DNA of 64,000 nucleotides from Costus lasius (GCA_027563935.2 CM050446.2:121970499-122034498); one strand, 5' to 3'. Counted from the first letter of the stretch, positions 47,720-59,106 are shown. The notes: generated by a model not told the origin, from the letters alone. Program-made: numbers and translations.

Positions 47720-50671
47720 AATGAGCATACCCCTACTCGTGTGCGGGGTTTAGGGGTTTAGGGGTTTAGGGGTTTTATAGGAAAAATTTAGAGAGAATTT
47801 AGGGCAAAATAATTAGGGTTTAGGGAGGGATTTTAGGACTACTTAGACCAGGATTCCGAATTTTAAAAATTTAGAATTTAAATAAATAATTAAATAGCAA
47901 AATTTAATTCAAGGTATAACATTATCTACCCCTTAAAAGAATTTGGTCCCTCAAATTCACTTACCTTGCTAGAACAAATGGGGGTACTGAGCCTTTACAT
48001 CCTCTTCACGCTCCCACGTAGCCTCGCTATCTGAATGATGCTGCCAACCGACTTTAACCATCTTGATGATCTTGTTTCTTAACTGGTGTTCTTTTCTTTC
48101 CAATATCCGAACAGGATGTTCAACAAAGGAAGTATCGGACTGAATTGGCACTGACAATTTCTCTAACACATGTGATGGATCAGATATGTATTTCCGTAGC
48201 ATAGAGACATGAAAAACATTGTGCACTCCTGATAGAGAGGGTGGTAATGCCAACCGGTAGGCTACTGCACCTATTCGTTCCAGAATTTCAAAAGGTCCAA
48301 TGTATCTTGGAGCGAGTTTTCCTTTCTTTCCAAATCTCATCACACCTTTCAATAGAGATACCTTCAAAAATACATGGTCGCCGACCATAAATTCCAAATC
48401 TCTTCTTCTCCTGTCAGCATAACTCTTTTGCCTGCTCTGAGCTGTCAACAACCTTTGCTTGATCCCTTGCACTATTTCCACATCCTGCTGTAGCATCTGA
48501 GGAGCGGACAATAGCCTTTCACCCACTTCATCCCAAAGCACAGGGGACTTGCATCTCCTTCCATATAGGGCTTCAAACGGTGCCATTTTTATTGATGAAT
48601 GCTAACTGTTATTATATGAGAATTCTGCCCAATGTAAATAACTTTCCCAATTGCCACCAAAATCAAGTACACATGCTCTCAATAAATCTTCCAAAGTTTG
48701 TATAGTTCTTTCTGATTGGCCATCTGTCTGGGGATGAAATGCTGTACTAAAATGTAATCGTGTACCCAAAGCTTTCTGTAAACTACCCCAGAATCTAGAA
48801 GTAAACCTCGGATCTCTGTCTGAAATAATACTAGTAGGTACACCATGCAGTCTGACAATCTCATTGCAATATAGGGTGGCTAACTTATCTAGGGTGTCAG
48901 TTTTCTTAACAGGTAGAAAATGTGCTGACTTAGTCAATCTATCAACAATTACCCAGATTGAGTCATATCCCCTTTGAGATCTAGGAAGCCCTGAAACAAA
49001 ATCCATTGTAATATGCTCCCACTTCCATTCAGGTATAGGGATATTTTGCAACTTCCCTGCTGGTCTCATATGCTCAGCCTTTACCTGCTGACATGTTAGG
49101 CAACATGATACAAACTTTGCTATGTCCCTTTTCATATTGTTCCACCAATAATATTCCTTAAGGTCCTTGTACATCTTTGTACTCCCTGGATGAATGGTAA
49201 GCTTAGATCGGTGTGCTTCATTTAGTAACTCTTCTTTCACAGGATGATTTTCTGGTACACACAGTCTTCCTCTAAATCTCAGCACTCCTTCTGAATCCTT
49301 TGTGAAATCGGGTAATAACCCTTGTTCTACTTTCTTACTTAAAGATAATAGATTCTCATCTCCCAATTGAGTCTCCTTAATTTTCTGCACAAGCTGAGAC
49401 TGAGCTCTCATCACAGCCAAGTAACTCCTTTCTGATTCATTTATTACTTCGACACCCAATTCCACAAGCTGTTTAATTAACTCGGTTGGTGTAGTCCTCA
49501 GACGAGCAAGTGTTCCTTCTGATTTCCGACTCAGAGCATCGGCTACCACATTTGCCTTGCCAGGATGATACTTAATTTGGCAATCATAATCCTTCAAATA
49601 TTCCATCCATCTGCGTTGCCTCATATTCAGCTCCTTCTGACTAAACAGATATTTTAAACTTTTATGGTCAGTGAATATTTCAAAAGTGGTGCCATATAAA
49701 TAATGTCTCCATAACTTCAGCACAAAAATGATGGCTGCTAGTTCCAAGTCATGCACTGGATAATTCTTCTCGTGAGTCTTGAGTTGCCGAGATGCATAGG
49801 CAACTACTCTCTCATTTTGCATCAAAACTCCACCCAGACCTTGACCAGAAGCATCAGTGTACACAATATAACCATCTTCTCCGGAAGGGATCACCAACAC
49901 TGGAGCAGTAATTAATCTCTTTTTCAGTTCTAAGAAGCTATTCTCACATGTATCCTTCCAATCAAATTTCACACCCTTTCTAGTCAGATAGGTTAAAGGA
50001 GCAGCCAGCTTAGAAAATCCCTTCACAAATCGTCTATAATACCCTGCTAAACCAAGAAAGCTTCGAATTTCTTGCACTGATTTTGGCCTCCCCCACTCAG
50101 AGATAGCAGAAATCTTCTGGGGATCCACGGCTATCCCATCACCAGAAATAACATGGGTGCGGCTCCTGAGAGAGAATTGTGGCCAAGCTTGATGATTTAC
50201 ACGACAACCTTCTGTTCACTTATTTTGTTGTATTATCAGTTCATGACATGTAGTGTAGTTTTGTTATTGCAAATTTCATATAAATTGAACATGCATCATC
50301 TCTCTTGGTTCCTACTTAGCATTTTCGCTAACTCCCCTTGTTTCTCCTCCAGGTACCGAGTTTGCGTCTGGGAGGGATAGAGTAGATAGTTAGTTACCAC
50401 CGGAGACAGAGTATCATCAAATGTCCTTGATGAACACTTTTCTGATTTATTCTAGTGTTACAGTTAAATTAGTTGCATCGTTGTTAGAGTTTCTTTATAA
50501 ACTTTAGTTAATGAATTTTGTAATGGAGTTAGTTGATTATGTTACACAGTACTGATGTTGAATTATTTGATTATTTGATTTTATGGTAATCATGTTCCTT
50601 TGTTCCTATCAATATTGTCATCTCCCTGGGGAACCCTGAGCTAGGAATAGCCGGCTTCCGCCGGGGCGTGA
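47720..50671 (-). mobile_element. Truncated chromovirus (Ty3/gypsy) fragment in E3
   Basis: It interrupts the E3 left protease gene after exon 3. The right border starts TGTCACGCCCCGGCGGAAG on the minus strand, the usual beginning of a chromovirus LTR. After about 520 bp the sequence passes directly into the middle of pol, so gag, protease and most of reverse transcriptase are missing. To the left of pol is a polypurine-like TTTTAAGGGGTAG (47929-47941 area) and about 200 bp of LTR-like sequence with four GTTTAGGG words. No matching TSD was found, so the ends are rearranged. Confidence 0.7.
47969..50128 (-). pseudogene. Chromovirus pol: RT thumb, RNase H, integrase, chromodomain-like tail
   Basis: The reading frame is nearly continuous, with one TAG stop between 48602 and 48586. 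Starting at 50128 it shows the RT connection ([20 protein letters not shown]), RNase H ([43 protein letters not shown]), the integrase zinc finger ([20 protein letters not shown]) and the integrase core ([46 protein letters not shown]). A tail ending SDSEATWEREEDVKAQYPHLF-like resembles the chromodomain remnant of Del/Tekay elements. The catalytic YVDD part of reverse transcriptase is absent. Confidence 0.87.
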
Positions 50672-52289
50672 CAATTACAAGGAAGGGTAAATGAGCTTAC
50701 AAATGATGATACAGATATAGCACAGCTCAAAGCTCAAGTACTGAAGCTCACTGAAGAGAAGGAAGGCATTGTTGAGCGTTACAACAAAAAGGAAATTGAT
50801 ATGAAGAAAGACCTAGATTACTATAGATATGGATTTGTTTCGGAAAATAAGAAACTGAAATCAGCTGTGACTGAACTTTCAGGCAGAGTAGAGAAATTGA
50901 TCGACGAGAAATATAGCATGTCTACAGCATTTCAGAGCCAAATAGATGAGTTACAAGAGATAATTCACTCCCAAAATGTTGAGAAAGAAAACCAAATAGA
51001 AGCTTCAAAATTACTAGTTGAGGAGTATGAAAACAAAATAAAGGAGATGGTAGCTGAAAGGGAGCAGCTATCTGATGAAGAAACCGATTGGTCAGATGAT
51101 GAAGAGGACACAAATGCAAAAGACCCCAGCACATCTGGTGTAGTGGATATGCAAGGGAAAAGACAGAGAAAGAGAAAATGGGGCCTACTGTGCCATTATT
51201 CACAAGAGGAATTGAACAAGAAGTACCCACTTCCTCCCACTGCATTTGATGAGTCCAAGATCTATATGAATATTGATGATGTATCAATTATTATCTACTG
51301 TACCAATTCTTTATATACGGTCAATTATTCATTTGCTGATTTTAGTGATTGACATCTATATGTCCATATTATATTTTCAGTATGTGGATCGAACAGATTA
51401 TTGTGGATATGGGGCATTGTCTGCTGAAGAAAGAAATTATATGACATTATATATGAAGTTCTCAGAGAAGTTTTTGCACATGGGTACCGAATGGAGAGTT
51501 GACAAGGTGAAAGTTATTCAGCTGATGTTTGGGATGGACGTTAGTGATGATGTATGTATAAATACCTAATTATTTTACTATTTTATACTATTTGTTTAGC
51601 ATATGCTTATGCTGACTGTATTAACTGTAGGTTGTAGATGCTTATGCTGGTCTTTTGGTCGCTAGAGGTCAGAATAATCCCAAGAAGACGAAGTTGTTAG
51701 CTTTTGATTATATATCTCCAACCTATATGGGTTTGTATTTAGATAATAAATTCGGATTTAGTGCTGCTTGTTTGGAACATATGGTAGCTGAAAACCTTCG
51801 TTACACTACAATAATACTTGTGCCAATTTGCGATAAAAACCATTGGATTTTGATGTATATAATTAGAAGGCAGAGGCAGATTATTTTTTATAATTCATTG
51901 AAAGCCCGTAAGAGTGATGTGGAAGTTGTGAATGCATATGTGAGTGTTTAGTATATTTGTTATGCATGACTAGTTTTCCTATGTTGAAGTTTTATAATCT
52001 ATTGTGCCATTATTTATGCAGATAAAACTTTTAGACACCCATTTGAGTGTGTAGACTAAAGGAAAATTTTCTATAGTAGATTATAAACGGATATGGGATG
52101 CTGATTGCCCAAAGCAAGATAATCTAGTTGATTGTGGAGTTTTTGTGGTGAAGTTCATGGAATGTCTCGTTTCCAGTAAAAAAGTTTAACTTCTCCCAAA
52201 AGCAGATCCCAGCTATGAGGGCACAAATTAGTCTTGAGCTATTTAGAGGTTGTTTAATGTCGGAATATGGTCGTATGTAGATTGTAAAT

Positions 52290-53030
52290 GACAATCATTT
52301 GTTTGTTATACCATGTAAATAGTATTCTCCTATACATTGTGTTATATGTATCTACTTATACCATGTGAAATAGTATTTTCCTATACAGTGTGTTATATGT
52401 ATCTACGTTAAACGATATGTGAGTATCTTCCATGTTTGTCACGTGTTATACGATGTTTGTCTCATGTTATACGAATATCAGTTCTTGTTATACCATGTTT
52501 GTAGTGTGTTATACAATGTTTGTCGTGTGGTATAACATGGTATGACAAGAATTGAAAAATGGTATGACAAGACAGACATCGTATAACACGGGACAAACAT
52601 GGTATAACAGGATCTGAAATTCGTATAACATGGCATAGACATCGTATAACACGGCACAGACATTGTATAACACGGGACGAACATGGTCTAACACGACCTG
52701 AAATTCATATAACATGACACAGACATCGTATAATACGGGACGAACATGGTATAACAGGATCTAAAATTCGTATAACATGGCACAGACATCGTATAACACG
52801 GGACAAACATAGTATAACACGACCTGAAATTCATATAACATGACACAGACATCGTATAACACGGGACGAACATGGTATAACACGACCTGAAATTCATATA
52901 ACATGGCACAGACATCGTATAACACGGGACGAACATGGTATAACACGATCTGAAATTCATATAACATGGCACAGACATCGTATAACACGGGACGAACATG
53001 GTATAACACGATCTGAAATTACATGTAACA
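52290..53030 (-). repeat. 21/63-bp array, left half of central E3 palindrome
   Basis: From about 52470 a higher-order unit of about 60-63 bp repeats (CATGGTATAACACGACCTG, AAATTCATATAACATGGCAC, AGACATCGTATAACACGGGA), that is, three 21-bp steps. Its inverted partner is 53890-54430. Earlier TATACCATGT words at 52300-52460 are less regular. Confidence 0.87.
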
Positions 53031-53039
53031 TTCAATTTC

Positions 53040-53885
53040 AATATTCAATAGCGAAGTTCATAAAATTACATGTAACACAAGCACAATATTATTAACCAGC
53101 GTGCAGTCTGACGGTATAATTTTTTGAGAAAATGTACGTACTATGGCAAGCTTATAATCAAAATATTGTCATATCCCAGTGCGGTCATGCAATATTTAGA
53201 TCATATTCCTCAAAAAACTATACCGTGAGGCTGCACTTACTAGAGTCTGTTGGAGGGCATCGCCAGAGACTGTTGTATCCTGCCCTCCAACTTTCTCATT
53301 GGGCATGCTCTCGATGCTTATAAGCTTGCCATATCACATCAATTTTGTAAACCCGTCTGGCTTGCCCAAACTCGTGGTAGACAAATCGGGTCCATCCCTT
53401 GATTTTGGTGTTCATCCAATGGCCTAGGACTTCGGTAGAACTGGAAGGGATTTTTGGCCATGGACAATTTATAATCTTGCCATAATACATCCGAGTAGAA
53501 CCCACGGATCTGCCTGTAAAACCAACCATATGAGAAGAGCATTGGAGTAACATTTCGGAACTCCACTCACTTCACTACGAATGAGAAGATTATGTTGTTG
53601 GGATTTATTGTGAAGCTTCACCATAAAATCTCCAGTTGTAAACACGTCAGATGCGTTAACTTCTATGGTCATATTGAATTTATAGGCATGTCAGCCGGGT
53701 CATATAGGTGGTCGTCTTGTTTATATCACAACCCATGAATCTTGACAGATGGTCGTCTAGTCAAATTTCATCCCAACCCGTGAGCGTACAGGAGACATAC
53801 AATGCATAACTATATTTGTAGGCATGTCAGTCGATCTTATCCTATTTGCATAACTATGTAATAGGATAAGATCGACTTTATCTCA
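53040..53885. other. Unassigned 850-bp segment between inverted arrays
   Basis: Not repetitive within the window. It contains a hairpin: GTGCAGTCTGACGGTATAAT (from about 53100) faces ACTATACCGTGAGGCTGCAC (to about 53237). A 16-bp inverted pair TATGGCAAGCTTATAA/TTATAAGCTTGCCATA lies at about 53141 and 53315. Minus-strand frames between 53672 and 53296 overlap in three phases (for example WPKIPSSSTEVLGHWMN). They look like a decayed gene fragment, but I do not recognise the family. Confidence 0.4.
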
Positions 53886-53889
53886 TTCA

Positions 53890-54430
53890 TGTAACATGGT
53901 ATAACAAGACTTGTCATTCGTGTAACATGGCACAGACATCGTATAACACGAGACCATGTAACACGGGACAAACATGGTATAACATGGTCTTTTTATTCCA
54001 TGTTCGTCCCGTGTTATATGATGTGCCATGTTATACGAATTTCAGATCTTGTTATACCATTTTTGTCCCGTGTTGTACAATGTCTATGTCATGTTATACG
54101 ATTCCGTATAATATGGCATAGACATCGTACAACACGGGACAAACAATGGTATAACAGGACATGTTATATGAATTTCAGGTCGTGTTATACCATGTTCGTC
54201 CCGTGTTATACGATGTATGTGTCATGTTATATGAATTTCAGGTCATGTTATACCATATTCGTCCCGTGTTATACGATGTTTGTGCCATGTTATATGAATT
54301 TTAGGTCGTGTTATACCATGTTCGTCCCGTGTTATATGATGTTTGTGCCATGTTATATGAAATTTAGGCCGTGTTATACCATGTTCGTCCCGTGTTATAC
54401 GATGTCTGTGCCATGTTATAACACTATAGC
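53890..54430 (+). repeat. 21/63-bp array, right half of central E3 palindrome
   Basis: Units GTTATACCATGTTCGTCCCG, TGTTATACGATGTCTGTGCC and ATGTTATATGAATTTCAGGT repeat, the reverse complement of the 52470-53030 units. Confidence 0.87.
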
Positions 54431-56164
54431 CTACAATGGTATAACACTTCACATAAATGGTATAACAAGACACAGAACAATGCACAACATTGCATATTCA
54501 AATATATAGGTGTATGTAAATACAGATATTGAATATACATGCGTATGTATGTACATGTGTTTTAATTACAATGTCTTTTAATTCCCTGCCAGTAACTTTC
54601 CTTCAAATAGTTCTAAACTAACCAGGGCCCTCAATCTTGGCATGTCTTGAAGTGTGAAATCAAACGGCACCCCTCTAGATAGGTAGTCCATAAATTTCAT
54701 GACAAATATCCCATAATCTACACTTTCGCCATCTTGCTGCGGGTAGACCTCCCATGTCAATGGCCAACAAGAACATTCCTTGGGATTGCCAGATTGGAAG
54801 GAGAGATAAAAGTGCAGTATTTCAAGCTGTCCAACAGAACAATGCACAAGATAATGTTACAAGAAATGAAAAATAACAATAGAAATGATACGGTATGAAG
54901 CCATATCAGATGATAGATACTCACATATCTTTTAACATAGCCCTCAGCTACCCTGGAAGGGGACAATGAATTATAGCACTGTACGCGTTTCCCACGTAGT
55001 TCCACTACCATCAGAAACCAATGCAGCTTGTGGCATACGGGGGCAAATATTGTGCAAACATATCTTATTGTCTGATTATTCAAATGCTCTAAGCCTTTGA
55101 AGGCCGCCCCACCTAGGCCACCCATATAAAATTGTAGGACATGTGGTGGGATGTAAGCAAAAGCCTTAAACTTTTTCCTATTAGCCATTACTCTACGGAT
55201 GAGGAGTGATGCATACAAATCTATAGCCTACAATGGTATAACAAGTTCATTAGCAAAAAGGAAGCAAATATACATAGATAGTATATTCCATACATGCTTA
55301 CCTCATCAACAACTAAGCCTCCGAAGAGAATGCTACAGACATTGGCTTTCGCAATGTTCTGAATAATGGAATGATCTTGCAAGGAGATATAAAATTCCAG
55401 TTGCGATTTAATATTGTCCGGTAGTACATCCCGACCACAATAGTTCTGTCTATTTAGATACTAAAGATGCAAGAAAAATCTATCAGAATACTCACATATG
55501 TCAATGCTACCAGATATATACAATTGTGGTAAATACTATTTATACCACCATACCATATCAACCTGGGGTGCAGATTCTGCATTTTCATCTACCTCCACTG
55601 GCTGAAAGAAAATTAGAAACACAAACATGTTAAAATTAAGGCTCAAGCCTATGTTTACAATGATGTATGATACTTTTGTGTTAATGGTCTTACCTCTGAT
55701 TCCATAGCCTTCTTCTTCTTCTTCTTTTGTTGTGTGTAAGGGGTGAGAAGAAAACATGAAGCCTTTTTTACTATTTTCTTTTTGAGTACCTCACTCATTG
55801 GGGCAGACGTCTCAGCTTCCTCACCCCCCGAGGCCGACTTGTCATCTTCCTCACTCCAGCTCAACTCTGCCACATTCTTATTTTGTAGCATCTCAATGTC
55901 TGCTCTCAGTTTTTTATTTTCCTCCACTAGCTCCTCAATTTTTTTTTTCAATTCGGCCACCTCTAAGCTAAAACCGGCCTTGATGCTGCAAATCTCAGCA
56001 TCCTTCTCAGCAGCTTCATCTTTAAGCAAGCATTTATCATTCTCCAATTGAATGATTTCATTCTTCAATTTATTATTTTCCTCTATAACTATACACAATT
56101 CCGAATTCAAGTTCAAAACTTCTTCATGGCTCTACGCACAAAATTAACACAAAACCGTCAGTAT

Positions 56165-56470
56165 CGTACAACACATGAATATAATGGGATACTGTTATAC
56201 CGGCAATTGATACATTTTATACCAAGTTTCGGTCATGTTATACTAAATTCTGAAGGCTGTTATACTAAGTTTGAGCCATATTATACTAAGTTTAGAAAGC
56301 TGTTATACTAAGTTTGAGCCATGGTATACCATGTTTCGGCCATGTTATACCAAGTTCAAGAGGCTGTTATACTAAGTTTCAGTCATGTTATACCAAGTTC
56401 AGAAGGCTGTTATACTAAGTTTGAGCCATATTACACTAAGTTCAGAAGGCTATTATACTAAGTTCCACCA
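56165..56470. repeat. 21-bp TATAAC-type array in an intron of the E3 right gene
   Basis: Units TGTTATACCAAGTTTCGGCCA and AGGCTGTTATACTAAGTTTGA, in the same intron as the E2 array at 23820-24100. Confidence 0.83.
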
Positions 56471-57734
56471 AGGATAAGACATGTTATCATATTACATACT
56501 TATAGGGCCAAGAATAAAGGGGATGTCTGTTTGACTATGGGATGGGCCCGCAACACCAGCTTCCTCAGGGGCTGCATCTAATGCAAGGAAACTATGTACA
56601 ACTTCAATAGGCTCCACTTCACCTCCTTCCTCAAGTTCAAAAATAATCTACAATTGTAATCATTATTAGAAACTCTAACTACTTCAACTGACTTAGTACA
56701 CTTACACATAAATATCTTACTGCATCTTCATTTAATTTGGCACAATTTTTGAAATATGTTGTCCGTCGACGTAATTTCACATTGGGCCAACGGAACAACC
56801 GAGGGTGTACTCCCTCCACCTTACTATCTATATACAAGTTGGTATGCTCATAAAACCAAATCTACAAAAAATAAGAAATAAATCAATAACTTATCATAAA
56901 ATTAACTATGTTTGAAATACAGGTTCAGATATTGAGAATACTTACACCAAGGACTATGGCACAACCAGCCAATCCACGTCCCTTCTTCTTTGAGCTGGAG
57001 GTCAATTCGACGCAAAGAAAATTATGTACAGCCTCTGCCCAATTGTAATGAACCAATGTTGAGAGGTCTTCTACAAAAAATACAAGTCCCGCATCCAGGT
57101 TGTATGTCAGTCGGCTGAATAAAAAACAACAAAAGAGATACAAAATGGCCAATCTTGTGAGCCTCTCCTCATTTCCCGCCATGCCTTGTGAGAAGATAAC
57201 TTTCAATTTTCCTTCAATGGCTTTGGTGTTTGGTAACTTCCCATCAAATTCTTCCTTGTAATATTTGGTAGATGGTCGGTTAGTGTCCCATCTAACTAGC
57301 TCCCCTACCCGTGGGAGACCAAGGATGATTGATACATCCTTTACTGAGAAGGGCACGAAATTACCATTAATGTTGAATCTTCTTTTGTTACCATCCCATA
57401 TAGACTGCAAATATTCCACAGCAATCATATCCAGGGAAATGGCTGGCTTTTGCAGCAAATGCCCAAAGGGGGTCTGTAGGAGCACTCGTTTAATATCCTC
57501 ACCCCTTCCACTGTGTTGACAAACTTGTGAATCCAGCTCAAGGAGCATCTACTCAGTACCCGATAAGGTTTGGCCCCCTTGCAGTGATACTCCTTTTCAT
57601 CTGAAGACCTATCAGATGGGCTTTCATGTGGGTGGCTTTCTTGAGTAGCCCTCATTGTACACATGAACCTACTGTTAATAAAGTTAGAACTATATTAACA
57701 TGACGAACTCAAAAGGTGAAGCCATTAAACGAAA

Positions 57735-58140
57735 ATGAGATGCTGTTATACCATGTCTGTGCAGTGTTATACCGTGTCTGTGTAGTGTTATATCATGTCT
57801 GTGTAGTGTTATACCATGTCTGTGCAGTGTTATATCATGTGTGTGTAGTGTTATACCATGTATGTGCAGTGTTATACCATCTCTGTGAAGTGTTATACCA
57901 TGTCTGTGCAGTGTTATACCATGTGTGTGTAGTGTTATACCATATATGTGCAGTGTTATACCATCTCTGTGAAGTGTTATACCATGTCTATGTAGCGTTA
58001 TACCATGTCTGTGCAGTGTTATACCATGTCTGTGTAGTGTTATACCATGTCTGTGCAGTGTTATACCATGTCTATGCAGTCTTATATCATGTCTGTCAAG
58101 TGTTATACCATGTCTGTCAAGTGTTATATCAAGTTTGGGG
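57735..58140 (-). repeat. 21-bp TATAAC array, right side of E3
   Basis: About 19 near-perfect units of GTTATACCATGTCTGTGCAGT, in intron 1 between the TIR exon and exon 2 of the right protease gene. The period being a multiple of three keeps a 176-codon frame open; it is not a gene. Confidence 0.92.
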
Positions 58141-58429
58141 CATGTTATACGTGATGCAAGGCTTCTTTATACTAAGTTTGGGGCATGTTACACGAAATTT
58201 AGGTTTCTCTATTCACTTCCAAGAGACTGAATTCAAAAGGAAGTAGGAATGGTTTTCTAAAATGCAAGCTTCAAATGACGCACTTGCGGCAATTGTACTA
58301 TCAGCAGATTTAGCAACTAACATGTTCCTTTTAAGACTATTTCCCAAACAGCTTCAAGGACAATACAAATTATGCAAATATCATGAAAGTGGGTATACCA
58401 ATTTTCCAAACATGTTATACCAAAAATAG

Positions 58430-59097
58430 GTCATTAATACATCAATGTACGTATTCATAAGATAAATTACGACATTATACCTTAAAGGAACATTGGAGTC
58501 GAAGGAGGAGCTCGCCATGAGATCCTGCAAAAAAAAAAAAAAACAAGATTAGGAAACCCTAGCCGAAACAAGAACAAGTCTTATACCGTAGCAGGTCGTC
58601 AAGCAACAATAGGACGTTTGCGGAGGTCGTCGCACTTCGCCGGAGGTCGTCGGAGGTATACGCAGTTCAAAGGAGGTCGTCAAAGGTCGTCGGAGGTATA
58701 CGCAGTTCAAAGGAGGTCATCGGAGGCCGTCGGAGAGGCTTGGAGAGCGTGGGCGACAATCGGGCGAAAATATCGTCATAGCAAATTTAGGGTTTAGAGG
58801 TTACAGAGTGAGGGTTTAGAGTTACAGAGTGAGAGTCGAGCGGGTTGGGCGGGTAGGGAAATTTTGAGCGTTAACCAGGGTTAGCTCCGCGCCTGGTTAG
58901 TTCGTAACGGACTGCTATAACAGGCGGGTGTTATATCGGAGAGGAGATGGTATAACACAGGGATGAGATGTTATAACGGACTTTAGTTAAGGGTGCTTGG
59001 AGATTCGTGCGCTGGGTGCTTCAAGATTGATACTTCGTATCTCAGCCCACTCCTCCGTAAAATTTGCGAAGGGGTGCCATTTCGCAAAAACGCAGCC
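58430..59097 (-). repeat. E3 right terminal inverted repeat
   Basis: Reverse complement of the left repeat, with the same exon start ATGGCGAGC at 58518 and the same triplet-rich region (58600-58760). It carries the extra terminal hairpin that the left end lacks. Confidence 0.86.
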
Positions 59098-59106
59098 CCA
59101 AATTCC
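59098..59106. repeat. CCAAATTCC border word 3 (E3 / foldback 1)
   Basis: Exact 9-mer, shared as right flank of E3 and left flank of the next element. Confidence 0.8.

Larger units (their letters stand above)
27163..52279 (+). pseudogene. E3 left DUF1985-like/coiled-coil/Ulp1 pseudogene
   Basis: Exon 1 (27163-27200, MASSSDDSNVPL) lies in the left inverted repeat. It joins in frame to exon 2 (46764-47478), about 19.5 kb away, because an Athila-like element occupies intron 1. Exon 2 carries the N-terminal domain (FVPFLVKDVSIILSLPRVG, YNLDAGLVCFVEDLS) and exon 3 is 47564-47704. A chromovirus fragment follows. The coiled-coil and Lys/Arg-rich exon runs from about 50680 to 51280, and Ulp1 exons are 51381-51551, 51631-51939 and 52022-52279. 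They contain the catalytic His region (ICDKNHWILMYII), FYNSLKAR where the acidic residue is Asn, and the Gln/Cys box KQDNLVDCGVFVVKF. A stop at 52052 and a one-base shift near 52180 break the last exon, so it is a pseudogene although the catalytic Cys and His remain. Confidence 0.83.
54578..58518 (-). pseudogene. E3 right DUF1985-like/coiled-coil/Ulp1 pseudogene, catalytic Cys lost
   Basis: Exon 1 (58518-58481, MASSSFDSNVPL) is in the right inverted repeat and joins in frame to exon 2 at 57671. A one-G loss in a G-run near 57508 shifts the frame inside exon 2 (57671-56946); the rest reads KRVLLQTPFGHLLQKP, FVPFSVKDVSIILGLPRVG and YNLDAGLVFFVEDLS. Exon 3 is 56861-56721. An acidic exon is at about 56645-56515, and coiled-coil exons run 56116-55655 (ELKKKIEELVEENKKLRADI). 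Ulp1 exons 55218-54945 hold the catalytic His (VCHKLHWFLMVVEL). The last exon to 54578 has QQDGESVDYGIFVMKF, where the nucleophile Cys of DCGVFV is Tyr. It is both frame-broken and catalytically dead. Confidence 0.83.
26601..59097. mobile_element. MULE E3, enlarged to 32.5 kb by nested retroelements
   Basis: Its inverted ends start (A/G)GCTGCGTTTTTGCG and share GGAGTGGGCTGAGAT(G/A)CGAAG and ATCAATCTTGAAGCACCCAGC, which are absent from E2. The flanking words are CCAAATTAC and CCAAATTCC. It encodes two convergent DUF1985-coil-Ulp1 pseudogenes, each with a first exon in its inverted repeat, and no recognisable transposase. Removing the Athila-like element and the chromovirus fragment leaves roughly 11 kb, a usual size for this group. 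Confidence 0.85.

Noticed and set aside
47743..47780. Interstitial telomere from four TTTAGGGG words
   Set aside because: The unit is not the plant TTTAGGG heptamer, there are only four copies, and it lies in LTR-like DNA of the chromovirus fragment.
47528..50676. ATTACAAG as target duplication of the chromovirus fragment
   Set aside because: The left copy lies upstream of exon 3 of the protease gene, not at the fragment's border.
57716..58246. 176-codon frame of YHVCAVL heptapeptides, and similar CYTMSVQ frames in the other 21-bp arrays
   Set aside because: The 21-bp period keeps frames open on both strands. These arrays lie in introns or spacers of the protease genes.
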